The position numbers and the translations under genes are program-made. Below the pieces are notes generated by a model. The model saw nothing but the letters and a program-made list of their open reading frames with translations, was not told the DNA's origin and ran no database searches. A DNA stretch of 32,216 bases, from the NCBI GenBank assembly GCA_015852425.1, contig JAAAIG010000410.1, positions 271 to 32,486 on the forward strand, in the 5' to 3' direction. The stretch's first letter is position 1, and every line of letters starts with the position of its first letter. Source of the stretch: Gryganskiella cystojenkinii. Its lineage: Eukaryota; Mortierellomycota; Mortierellomycetes; Mortierellales; Mortierellaceae. Shown here in pieces: positions 1 through 10,090 of the stretch.

Positions 1-2654
1 GTCCAGTTGAAGGAACGACTGTCGGTCGAGTCAAAGTCAAAGGCGTTCTTTCGGACCTCAATCACAGCTCTGCCAAGAATATCATGAACCGCATCTATGA
101 ACAACATAAATAACCGCCAGGGGGTGTCAGTCTTCAACTTGATCTATGCTAAACACCCAAAACCAAAAAAAAAAAAAAAATCGTATTTCGGAGCGCAACT
201 CGAATTTTTACCTTGTGGACCCATGCCACTCTTGACCTTTTGAACAAAGAGTTCCAGATCCGTAAGCCGTCCACCGATCGTCTGCACTGACGTAATCAAA
301 TCAGGGTATTCGTCCCGATCCAAGTGCTTGTACACAAATTCCAGTGCGGACTCCAATGTTGCATCCGCCAAGACGATCGTCTCAAAGGTCATATTAGGCA
401 ACGCCTTGGACAATGGCTTTGAAGCCGAGACGTTGTTGGACAGGAAGACCACATGTGCAACATGATTTTCAACCAGAACAGCTGCCCAATCTGCCAAGTA
501 CGTCCAGAGCTCCTTCGCATGGGGTCCCTTCTCTCTTGACATGTAGCCGTCAATAATGATCACGGGGATCTCATCTGGGTCACACCATTTCCGTTCTTCC
601 TCCTCGCGCTGCTTCTTGATCTCTTTGGCCTTGCGACGGATCTCCAGGGTCTGGATCGACTCGGCACCGGCAGGAGCAGAGGAGGTAGGGCACAAGCCAG
701 CCTTGACGAGTTCGGCACGACGAGCCTTTTCAGCGATCGTCGCCTCGATCTTCTTCATGATCGCCTCGGGTGAGAATGTCGACATGTCCTTGGTAGGCGA
801 GGCTTGTTGGATGGCAATAGTCAATGTATCCAGAATCTTTTTCAGTTGTCCCTCGAACGTGGCGGAAAGTCCTTTTGGTAAAAAGCGGCAAACAGATTTC
901 TGTCAGTCTTGAACAATTACTTCGTATTTTCAAACAGCCTCGTCCCGCTACTATAGGGTCTTTCAGTCTTACCGGCTTTTTGTCCGGTTGTCGCAGTGAT
1001 GGCCATATCCATCATGTTATTGATGGTCGTCATGAACTGAAACAAGGGAATATACCCGACTTGCTTGGCCAAGTTGGTCAACAATTCGCTTTCAGATCTT
1101 GCATTCGCCAATTCCTCGCAGCGGATAATGACTTTATGCTTCTTTTCCTTGATCACGTACTCGACCATCTCGGTCTTGCCAGCGCCACGGGGTCCGTGAA
1201 CGATAGCAAAGGACTCTGGTGGAACACTGAGCCAGTTCCTGAGCTTTTCCTCATCATGTTCACGTTCGCGCCATCCTGTTGCCTGCAAGGGATCCTGAGT
1301 TCTCGTCAACCGCCCGACAGTCTCCTTTCGCAACCAGCGGAGGAAGGCGTACTCCTCCATGTTGAACAGCTGCGTGATCTTGGCATGCATACTGAAAACG
1401 CGCATGGGATCAAAGACCATGAACGAGACACCAGCGATCGCCATACCGCCGAGGGGCACAGTGATCCTTGGATGGTTCGTCAACCAGGCCCAAATCGCAT
1501 TTCCTTGCAGGGTTCGTTCGTATGTGACGTTCAATCGGACTCCGTTGATCTCGGCTCCATGTAAACAACTCTTGGCACTTGTGGCGGCTCGCATGAACGA
1601 GTACTGGACGATCGCTTGCTTGGGCATGTCCTTAACGATCGGCAACTGAACAATATCCATGATCTTGCCGTATTTCCTAAACATGGTATAGAGTCCCTCG
1701 ACATTGAGATCGCCCATGAACTCGATCCGGATGCGGTTGTTGGGGTATCGACTGGCCATGTCCTCTAAGAACGGTTGGCCCTTGACCAAGAAGGCACGAA
1801 CTTTTTGAAAGTTGAACCACATATAGTGTCCATGACTGATGAGGTGTTGCTCGCATCGACTCTCGATCTCTTTCAGAGCTTCCCGGGTCGTGTAAGAACT
1901 TGGGTGAACATATGAAAAGTGAACAAACATTCCTCCATCTTTCAATCTATAAGACCAGCGAGAAAATGATCAACATCGTTTGTCAGAAATCGTCCGTATT
2001 AGTGCCCATGGTTTGACCTGCTTAATTCTTTGTATGTACCTTGGTTCAATGCCTCCGATCTTGAAGTGAAAGGGCATAGCGTTCTCTGGAGGGACAAGCT
2101 CGTTCTTGGCTTTGCGCTCTAGTGACTTCCAGCCAGGTTTGAGGAGGTTGTAACGGATATCCCACCAGCCCATCCTGAGAGGGTATGTATTGTCGAAGTA
2201 GAGCATGCCATATTGCAACGGCATCTGTGCATTTGTTTGTTTGTTTGTGAATGCAGTGCGAGTTCCAACGGTTTAAAAAAAGGGGTGAGGAGAAAGAAAA
2301 AAATGTGGAGTGGTCAATGTTTGTCCCACGGAAAAATCAGGACGGGGAACTACCGTCCGTGCTTAGAAAGTGCATGATTCCTAAAAAAACGTGGAATGAT
2401 GAAATCTGATTGTTCTAATTTACCTCTTCCTCCATTGCAATGGGAGTCTCGGTAGTGTATCGACGACGGGGCGGTGCTTGACCGCCGGGCACTTTTTTAG
2501 TCGGGAGCATCGGCACTGGTTTTGCGGACACGGTCGAGAGCGGGACTCGAGACGTTGAAGAGGAGAAAAGTGAGGTCGTGCGTGACGAGATAGCGCGCAA
2601 GCTTTGTCCTCGGAGGACGGCGCTGGCCCGGGTCAAGGCAGCGACGCGATACAT
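1..2654 (-). CDS. YME2: Mitochondrial escape protein 2 (Yme2/RNA12), 3' end off window
   Basis: Inner mitochondrial membrane protein that in yeast influences mtDNA maintenance and nucleoid organisation. My exon model on the minus strand is 2654-2424, 2040-2224, 973-1946, 212-871 and 94 to the edge. All splice sites are GT-AG and the phases agree, giving 714 residues before the window ends. Residues 1 to about 45 are rich in Arg, Ser and Ala without acidic residues, like a presequence. An RRM lies at about 210-284, a membrane segment at about 300-318, a Walker A motif GPRGAGKT at 390-397 and a Walker B-like IPVIIIDGY at about 565-573. This is the family order: matrix RRM, membrane span, then RNA12 P-loop domain in the intermembrane space. 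I chose ATG 2654 because it opens the presequence. The intron at 872-972 must end at the AG at 872-873 to keep frame and avoid a stop. Family identity is confident; function is by family knowledge. Confidence 0.93.
165..180. repeat. A16 homopolymer inside a YME2 intron
   Basis: Sixteen consecutive A on the plus strand lie within the last YME2 intron of the window (95-211). On the transcribed minus strand this is a T run, acting as part of the intron's pyrimidine content. Its length is prone to sequencing error. Confidence 0.8.
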
Positions 2655-2881
2655 TCCTCGAAAACAAAAAAAGGATTGGAAAAGAGAATGAGTGAGGGTC
2701 AAGGGAACAATGAGAACGAGAAAAAGAAGAAGAGATCGAATGGCAACTCATGGATCAGCCTTTGTCCAAGACCCCATTGGGCTCTCTCTTTTTTTTCCTT
2801 TCTCAGACAACGATCATGTGACATCTGAGTAGATTCTCCTTCCGCCTTGCCTTGTTGCCTTTTTTCATTTCTTTGCGAGCT

Positions 2882-2887
2882 TTTATT
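2882..2887 (-). terminator. AATAAA polyadenylation signal of XPO4
   Basis: TTTATT on the plus strand reads AATAAA on the minus strand. It starts 8 nt after the XPO4 stop codon (2896-2898), implying a very short 3' UTR. The YME2 start at 2654 is only about 240 bp further on, so this short gap must hold both the XPO4 3' end and the YME2 promoter. Confidence 0.55.
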
Positions 2888-2895
2888 CATCTTGT

Positions 2896-5800
2896 CTACT
2901 TTACGCGCAACACACCACGGACACCCATCAAGAACCGCAAAAAGATCTCTCTCCTTGCCGGCGTCATTGCCACGTCTCTCATAGTCCAACCCTGAGCGGG
3001 GTTTGAAGGTTGAGTTGGGAAGGCTTCGGACAAATGTTGGAACGCACTCGACAGTCTCTGCTCCAGTTCTGGAGTCAACGGTGTCTCGCTGGCCGCTAAC
3101 AACTCCTGGATCAATCCGCCATAGGCTTCCTGTCTCGCACAAACCAAGGCCAAGACACAAGATCCCGCAACGTCCACTAATTCCATGTCCAACTTCTTGA
3201 ACAGTAATTGTTCAAAAGTCAATTTCAAGAACGAGTCCAAATGCGGTAGAAGCGCTGAGTGAGACGAGACCTGACGATGATTACAGCTGTAGAGCGCCAT
3301 CGCGGTGATGGCTTGGAATGTCAAATGAGAAACCTCGAGGATGTTGTGGTCGATACCAAACTTGAGGGACGCCATCAGATTGTTCATCAAATCGGCAGGG
3401 AGCTCTATAAGTCGTCCTGGGTATGTCTCGATCAGCCTCGAAATCAAGCGCACATACAATGTACAAAGGCGGGGAATCTAAGATCATAAAGCGGTAAAAC
3501 AGTGTTAATTTCAGGTCTGGCTCTCGAATCAAACGTTGTAATTAAAAAACTTCGAGTGAGGGTGGTGGTGTACCTTGAGCATGTTCTCCTTGATCATAGG
3601 GATCAGAATATTAATACCAGAGAACACAACGGTTGACGGTAACACTGCCGAGTCTGATCCTGTTGACGCACTCTGCAACATCTCGTCCACGCCTCTGACC
3701 TCCAACAGACTCAACAGCAATTCCAGTACAATCGAGACGTCGCTGTATGGGTCCTCCTCTGCTTCCTCCCAAACCGAGGCCCGTTTGACACCCAGATTGG
3801 CGGCTGAGAAGGTCTGCAACAGTTTCATGAGACAACTGTGAAAGTAGTTGACTTGCTCGGCAGTCAAGGTCGTAAACTCAAAATTCTTGATCATATCCGA
3901 GTAAAGCTGAAGAACCAAGATCTGAACCTCGGGGAAACTGTTGTAGATCCGGACAAGGTCCACGAACGACTCGTAAAAGCGGGAACAGAAGGAAAAGATC
4001 ATTGGGGTATTGATATCTGTTGCTGCCAATGCAAGTCCGTTGAACATCTATACCATAAAAAAACAAGTGTCACCATAGTCAGTAAGGTATCTTCATCCTC
4101 GACTCTGGTCAAATTTCCCTGCCATGACTTTTTACCTCGAGACCATTCATAATCTGACTCATGACGTCTGGGGTCTGGTATCTGGCTGTGAAGGACTTGT
4201 CGTGCAAAACAGCTGCGAATCGGGTCTCGATAGCGTTCGAGATTAAATTAAAGTAGTGTCCATTGAGTTGTTGCGATGGTGCGTAAGAGATAATAGTCGT
4301 AATAGATTGGATAAGTGAGCTAAAAAAAATGGAGGCAAAAACGACGGACAGTTAATATTCATGTGGAATAAAGCTAGCCACTGGAATGAACAAATATGGC
4401 CAAAGACTTACTTGTGAATGACCTCGGGAAGGACCGAGAGGTGATCAATGAAGAAGCTGACGAGAGGAGGGAATTGTTCTATTATGAAAAAAGAGAGTTG
4501 TGAACAATTAGTTTCCAACTGAACAAGATTCGGTTGTAAGTCCGCTTACATAACTTTTTGTAGTCACTCACCCGACCGCAGCAGAGCATCGCGTAATGAC
4601 GACCGCTGCCCAAGAGCGTTGAGGAGAGTGATGGCTTGGACCAACACATCGGGGTCAGCATTCCACATTACAAAATTGATGCGGAGCTTGGCAATCAAAA
4701 ATTCGAGAATGGTAACTCCCTGGCCGCCTTGAGATGGTTCACCGTAGGACTGCAGCAGATTCGGACTAAAGTTCGAGATACATCGGCAAGTTAGATAGAG
4801 TAATAATTCGCGTATAAATTTTTTCTCTGGGAGTGGTGGTTAACACCTTACCTCAGACCGGAATAGTATTCAGGGTTGCAGAACAAATATGTCTTGACCC
4901 AACGCTCAAGGAACCAAAACAACGACAACGCCACTTGAGGACTGCAAGAAATTGCCTATAATGTCGAGTACGGTGGGCATTAGCAACGTTGACGGCCAGG
5001 GTCCAGCGTAAAGAAATATCTTCAGTTTTTTGTGTTACCTGTACGGTATGCGACTCTAATGACACAGAGTCCAAGAGGTTCATCAGATTGCTGAAGATAT
5101 GAACGAGCTGGTCTTGAGCCAAAGCTTGACTCTTTGAAAGCTTATTCAGAGTATCAGGTACAAGAGCTGTCTCTCCCACGTTATTATCGGCAAAGACGTA
5201 TCCAGTAATGACGATCAGCCAGTGCAGATGCTCGTACAAGAACACAACATAGTCGGGAGGGCTGCCATCCTGCGTCGTGTTGAGGAATCCTTGAAGGGCT
5301 TTGATGCGCTCGTGCAACAGAGTCTGAAGGCGAAGGAGGGTGTTGTGAGGATCCAGTCTGGCCAATGCTGCGATCGAGATGAGCTGATCGCCATAAGTCT
5401 CCCAGTCCTGGAAGCCATCGTTTTCTTCATCGTCCAAGGCGTTAAGCTTTGCGAGTTCCAGTCGAGTGTCGATATATTTCTCCACGATCCGGTAGCTGAT
5501 ACTGTGGAAAAACTGAAGCAGAGTGGTAGCATCCGTCACTAGGGTAGGTGAGTTGTGATCAGAGATGGCTGCCTGAGAGTCCTGGACTAGCTTAACCCAG
5601 GTGACCAGCAGTTCGTCGAATGCGCCCATGAGACTCTCTGACTCTTCCGGAACCTTTGCCGATTCGTTCAGAGTGTGGATAGTCAAAAGCGCGACCTGGT
5701 TCAAGAATTCGAAGCGATCCGGTACTGCACAAATGGTTTGGATAGAGTGGAATGAGAGCAATTGACGAATCATCTCTGTAATCGCGATCATGTTTTCGGT

Positions 5801-7375
5801 GTAGTCCGCCTGCAGACATTCATCTGAAGAGCACGATGCGACACTACGCAGATGAGAAGGAAATGTGATCCAGTTTAGTATATAGAAATCATCTCGATCA
5901 TTGGTAGCAAGAAATATGCCCGAACGTACTTGTTGATCAGAGTCAAGAGTCCTCTCATTACGCCAGAAATGTGATGGATCGTAGCCTCATCGCTTTCAAA
6001 GATCGCTCCATGAAGCCCACAGAGCTGAATCAAACACTGTCGAACGCGATGTGTCATGATATTGTCGTCCTGAACCAATGGAAACAACTATGCAATTGCA
6101 AAAAGAAAGTATAGGCGGTTAGAGCATATTCTCAAAATTTAGATACATAAGATGATTGCTTCTCAAAACTTACAGTAAAGAACATTGACAAGACATCGGC
6201 ATTCACAAGTACGGATCTCCAGCTCGCGGGGTAAATAATAGTCCTTGGGACATCATCCTCGTCATCTGCAAATGTTCCCGCCAAAACGGGCTGACCTAGA
6301 TTGATAAAAGAGGTTCCGAGTTAGATCTTTTTACTGGTTTCAACCACTTAACCGTCCCTTGATTTCTTGACATCTCTCGCTTACTTACTCGTGGAAGAGA
6401 AATCCCATTGGAGAATCGACTCCAGCAATATGATCGAAAGACTTAACAATGGCTTTTGGGCTCCCGAGACTTCCTGACCCTGGGTTGCAATCAGATCCTG
6501 AAGCTGCTCGTGTAAGATCTTCAAGGTGGCCTCGAACAACAGCCTCAAGTGTCTCTCCTCGAACGAGTTCTTGGTCTTGTAATGGAAATCCCAGGTCAAA
6601 CCGACGCTACTAGCCTTGCCTCTGCTCGAAAATTCATCGACCATGGCATGAGCCAAGGACAAGCCAATCTTCTTTTCCTGATCGCCCATCGCCAAGAGGT
6701 GAATAATATGGTTGTAGACGACATCTTGTTCCTCTTCTGAGGCCTCGAGCCAGCCACGTTTTGAGATGACGGCGATTGCCTGGTAGATCTGTTTGCTGAC
6801 CCAGGTGACCAGTCGAGTGTGATGAAGGTTGTAGCTGATGAGGTATCCCTGCAAGTTGTGAATATCCTGCTTCTGGTACAGTCCGTATTCTCGAACGATT
6901 GCGCCGGTGATTCCTGAAGCAGCATGGAACTGGACGGCAGAGGTGTTTGAGTTTGCTATTTTTTGTCATACATGCAATGTGAACTCGTGGCTGTCAGTCA
7001 AATTGTTCTCCAAAGTTGCTTTTTTTTAAAAAATAAAAAAAGGCCCCGTTCTTTCTTCCCGTCTACTGAAAGCAAAAGATCCTCACCAAGGAGATACTGG
7101 CAAACAGGGACAATGTTGGCGCTTTGCTTAAAGTCAATCAGCACCTTTTCTGCCTGCACTCGAGTAGCTGGATGCTATTCGCCGTCGAGAAGAGTCATAT
7201 AAAAGAAAGGAAAAGGTCAGTCTCATGAGCGAGGACCATTCAAAAGAGGCTCTTTTTATTCTGATGTGATCAGCTTGGACAGAGCAGTTATCCAGTAATT
7301 CGGGCATGTTGTGAATAGTACCTGCTGCTCGGCACAGGCCTTTTCGATGGTGACCAACGCCGTCTGGAAGTCCAT
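2896..7375 (-). CDS. XPO4: Exportin-4 (importin-beta family nuclear transport receptor)
   Basis: Karyopherin that in animals exports eIF5A and Smad3 and imports Sox factors with RanGTP. The exons, read on the minus strand, are 7322-7375, 7087-7174, 6389-6955, 6174-6295, 5930-6087, 5039-5843, 4852-4955, 4572-4765, 4412-4478, 4136-4319, 3574-4047 and 2896-3477. They sum to 3399 nt, giving 1132 residues, close to the roughly 1150 of animal exportin-4. Co-linear family signatures include the N-terminal block IAVISKRGWLEAS, the segment LHWLIVITGYVFADNNVGET, SLFWFLERWVKTYLF in the middle and a C-terminus ending GVLRVK. Helical HEAT-type composition runs throughout. The intron at 5844-5929 has a TACTAAAC branch point (5873-5880) and the splice phases agree throughout. 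The start MDFQTALVTIEKA is the only ATG that splices into the next exon in frame. No premature stop is seen. The cargo in this organism is unknown. Confidence 0.95.
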
Positions 7376-7492
7376 TTGAAAAGTGAGAGTGGTGTAGTTC
7401 GAAGCAAAAATGGAATTGTCCACGCAAAAAGGTGATCGACCTTCCACTTTCTTTTTTTTTTTTGGACAGTGGATTTGATTCGAATCACGTGT

Positions 7493-7498
7493 TTTATT
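7493..7498 (-). terminator. AATAAA polyadenylation signal of the methyltransferase gene
   Basis: TTTATT on the plus strand is AATAAA on the minus strand, about 52 nt downstream of the methyltransferase stop (7551-7553). It lies inside the 175-bp gap that must also contain the XPO4 promoter. A T-rich run at 7451-7463 follows. Confidence 0.5.
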
Positions 7499-7550
7499 TT
7501 GCAGCGGATACGATTGACTGTGCAGTGACGCTTTTTGGCTGATTTTGTGT

Positions 7551-8546
7551 TCACATAGGCTTGCGAGCCTCGATCAAGAAACGAGACGAGTATGCAACAA
7601 AGGATCCATGGGTCTGGATATGCTCGTGCATCTCCATCAACTTGTCCCGGTGCTTCTTGACCGTGAAATCCGGGATCAACCAGACAACCTTTCTCAGATA
7701 GTAGATGACCGCGCCTACGTCAAAGAACTCAATCTTGGTTTTCTGAAACTGGAGCTGGATCACTTCCAGCCCCGCAGCCTCAGCTTCAGCTCTCGCTGTC
7801 TCGGGGTAAAGGCTCTCGTTGTCGGGCTGTGGTCCCAACAAGAACTCGCGCACTTCATAGACACTGCGATGACCGATCTGTTGGGCAAAGTACGTGCCTC
7901 CTGGTTGCAAAATCCGAGCAACTTCGTCCCATGGAACTACACCATGAGAAAGATAGTTTCATATTAACGTCCGGTGGAGCATGAAAAAAAAGTCATCAAT
8001 GACGCAAAATGCAAGGACAGTGCGTGAGAGTCGTACAAGATGGAGACACGCATCCAAACAAACCATAAAAGGTAGAATATTGTCATTACCTGTGATGGGG
8101 TGACGAGACACGACGAGATCAAAGACCTCATCCGCAAACGGCAGAGAAGAAAGATTATAACAGTTGACAACAACCACTCCCCGGGCACCCAGGCGCTTGG
8201 AGGCCAGAGCGAGGTTCGGTGGCCAAGACTCAGTGGCGGCCATGAGAGGAGGGAACTTTTCGACAGTGTTCAAGACCTCGCCTCCACCCGTCTGAAGATC
8301 CAACCCGGCTGTAGCCTTGCTCATTCGATCGCTCAAAGCCTTGGCATAGCCCCAACTGGGTCTTTCCTCGGTGGCTCGACCGTTGAACCAGGAAAAATCC
8401 CATCCGTCGACCGAAGCGGTATTGCCGTCATGTACAAGTTCGTCGAAGCTGAGGCTGCTGCTCTTACTCATGGGTGTCATTGATTTGACAGCGTCGTCCT
8501 TGGCTGGGTGTGAGAGAGAGGTTGTGAGTTTACTCTGTTGGAGCAT
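7551..8546 (-). CDS. Class I SAM-dependent methyltransferase (UbiE/type 11-like), bacterial flavour
   Basis: Predicted soluble methyltransferase with a Rossmann fold; the substrate is unknown. The exons are 8090-8546 and 7551-7936 on the minus strand, joined by a GT-AG intron (7937-8089), giving 280 residues. The SAM-binding motif I is GLDLQTGGGEVL at residues 81-92. The next strand carries ATESWPPN (104-111), motif II region LPFADEVFDLVVSRH lies at 135-149, and the post-motif ILQPGGTYFAQQIG starts near 160. The blocks GWDFSWFNGRATEERPSWGY (residues 48-67) and the C-terminal FDVGAVIYYLRKVVW resemble, as I remember it, actinobacterial methyltransferases. ATG 8546 is the first methionine after a hydrophobic upstream stretch that reads as UTR. 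Starts at residues 23 or 26 (MTPM) are also possible, since the first 40 residues are Ser/Thr-rich and lie outside the fold. It sits 175 bp before XPO4, with no obvious functional link. Confidence 0.85.
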
Positions 8547-8940
8547 ATTTGGGCAGTGTAGGATGAAAAAGATAAAATGAGTAAAGAAAAAAAGGAAAGT
8601 GTATACGGAGAACAAGAAAGGAAAAGCAAAGTCCGCATGATTTGCTGTTACTTTGATTGTCATGGCCATGGCAGGGAGGGCTCATGCAGTACCCCTTACT
8701 TTTTTACTCTCACCCCTTGTGCGGCTGTCCGATGGGCTGCCGTTGGTGACAATCCCTAGGTGGTTTGACCTAGAATGCGCGCCTTTCCGTACTTAATCCT
8801 GTGCAGGTCGATTATGACAACGTTGTTTAGCAGAATTGGTGGCAACTGGAGCCAGACCAAATCATAGTCGGAGCCGACGGAAACAAACACACGGGGCAAA
8901 TGTCATATTCAGGTTCATAATTAAACCTATAATGCAATAA

Positions 8941-9309
8941 TCAAGTCGAACACGTCCCCCCCTTTGACGGAAATAGAACGTTCTTCCAGGCTGTGTTCTC
9001 GTTATCTAGGACGTACGGTTGAGCAAACGGCAACTTTCTTTTCCGGGTTCTGATCAGAGAACCTCCAGGACCATATCCTTGAAACGGTCCCTTCTCCCCT
9101 TTTGAATGTAAGGACCAATAGATGATTTTTCTTGCTCCCTTCGTCCGAGCGGGACGTTGTAAAGTTGCAAGAGGGGATCGATCGGTGTCCATAGAAATGC
9201 AATAATTGTTAATAAGACCTGCTATAGTACCTTCATCTTTAGGAATGGGATTCATTATGACCGAGAATCTTCTCCTTTTCACATTGCAATTTACCTCCGG
9301 ATCCATCAT
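8941..9309 (-). CDS. Doubtful 122-codon open frame of unknown origin
   Basis: A minus-strand ATG frame ending at 8941. It encodes a basic protein with a Lys/Arg-rich middle (for example RPARTKGARKI) and no domain I can name. It is not low-complexity, unlike most chance frames in this window, but there is no splice context, clear promoter or polyadenylation signal. It might be a remnant of an older gene or insertion. I do not claim it is expressed. Confidence 0.2.
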   Translation of the reverse strand: MMDPEVNCNVKRRRFSVIMNPIPKDEGTIAGLINNYCISMDTDRSPLATLQRPARTKGARKIIYWSLHSKGEKGPFQGYGPGGSLIRTRKRKLPFAQPYVLDNENTAWKNVLFPSKGGTCST

Positions 9310-9538
9310 CGACCTTAGTCGATGGGTCGTTCCTGTAGTGTCAATACCCCTAAAATCCTCAAACGCGAAACTGTTTTCAAACTGAACCAGTCCTGTTGAT
9401 TAATATCGACATGATTGTCACTTCACGTCTTGGTGGATTACAACGCAGATCTGTAAGGGAAATGAGCTTTTCGAAGCATAAAATAAGCCAAACAGTTGTA
9501 CATCCTTGATTCCCGTATTTGTCTTCAACCATCAATTT

Positions 9539-9547
9539 TATAAAAGG
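9539..9547 (+). promoter_or_regulatory. TATA-box candidate (TATAAAAGG)
   Basis: A strong TATA-type match about 550 bp upstream of the start at 10091. The pyrimidine-rich stretch that follows would then be a long 5' leader. The distance leaves room for an unspliced leader or a short 5' intron, which I could not define. Confidence 0.4.
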
Positions 9548-10090
9548 CCCCGCCACTCCATTCCACTTTCAGTGTTTGTTACGACAAGATCTTTCCTCCT
9601 TCTTTCTCTCTTCACTCTCCTGAACCGGTGCACAAGTACCCTCTCCCTCATTATTCCCATCTCCACCGTACATCCACATCCGTCCAACCGCCAAAAAGTA
9701 CCTTCTTTCTCCTCTTCTCTTTTCCCGTCCATAAAAATAGTTTTCCATCCCCCCTTATTTTCTTGGGTACTTGTTTCCTTGCTTTGGCTCTCAGTGCAAT
9801 AAAAATCTCATAATCTTCGATTTCTTTTTCTTCTTTTTCCTCTTTACGAAAAACTCTCGCCTCAGCATCCTTTCCTTCTTTTTTTTTTTTTTGTTATCTT
9901 CTTTATCTTTTCACGACACCCCACACTTGGCTTTCCTTGCCACCATCCTACCAGCAAACCTCAGTTTCTCGTTTTCTTTGTGCCACAACTCCCCCCCTCC
10001 GCGATCACCACAGTCTCCTCTGTATCACTTTTCACTTTGAACGCCACAACTACAACGACACTTGTACTACTTCCAAGATCACCCTTCGTC

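Larger units (their letters stand above)
8547..10090. other. Divergent intergenic region between methyltransferase and the 656-aa gene
   Basis: About 1.5 kb with no firmly supported gene. It must carry the promoter of the minus-strand methyltransferase (near 8547-8700) and that of the plus-strand gene starting at 10091. From about 9550 to 10060 the plus strand is very rich in C and T, as in the other gene starts of this window. One 122-codon minus-strand frame (8941-9309) is listed separately as doubtful. Confidence 0.7.

Noticed and set aside
824..1564. Plus-strand open frame of 246 codons
   Set aside because: It lies opposite YME2 exons with known domains and shows no domain of its own; a shadow frame.
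4853..5791. Single continuous minus-strand frame covering the XPO4 middle
   Set aside because: It reads through the intron 4956-5038. The GT at 5038 and the AG at 4956-4957 restore the frame needed for the conserved block SLFWFLERWVKTYLF.
7959..8669. Longer N-terminus for the methyltransferase starting at 8669
   Set aside because: The extra 41 residues are Phe-rich, resemble no presequence, and come from T-rich leader DNA; the ATG at 8546 is more likely.
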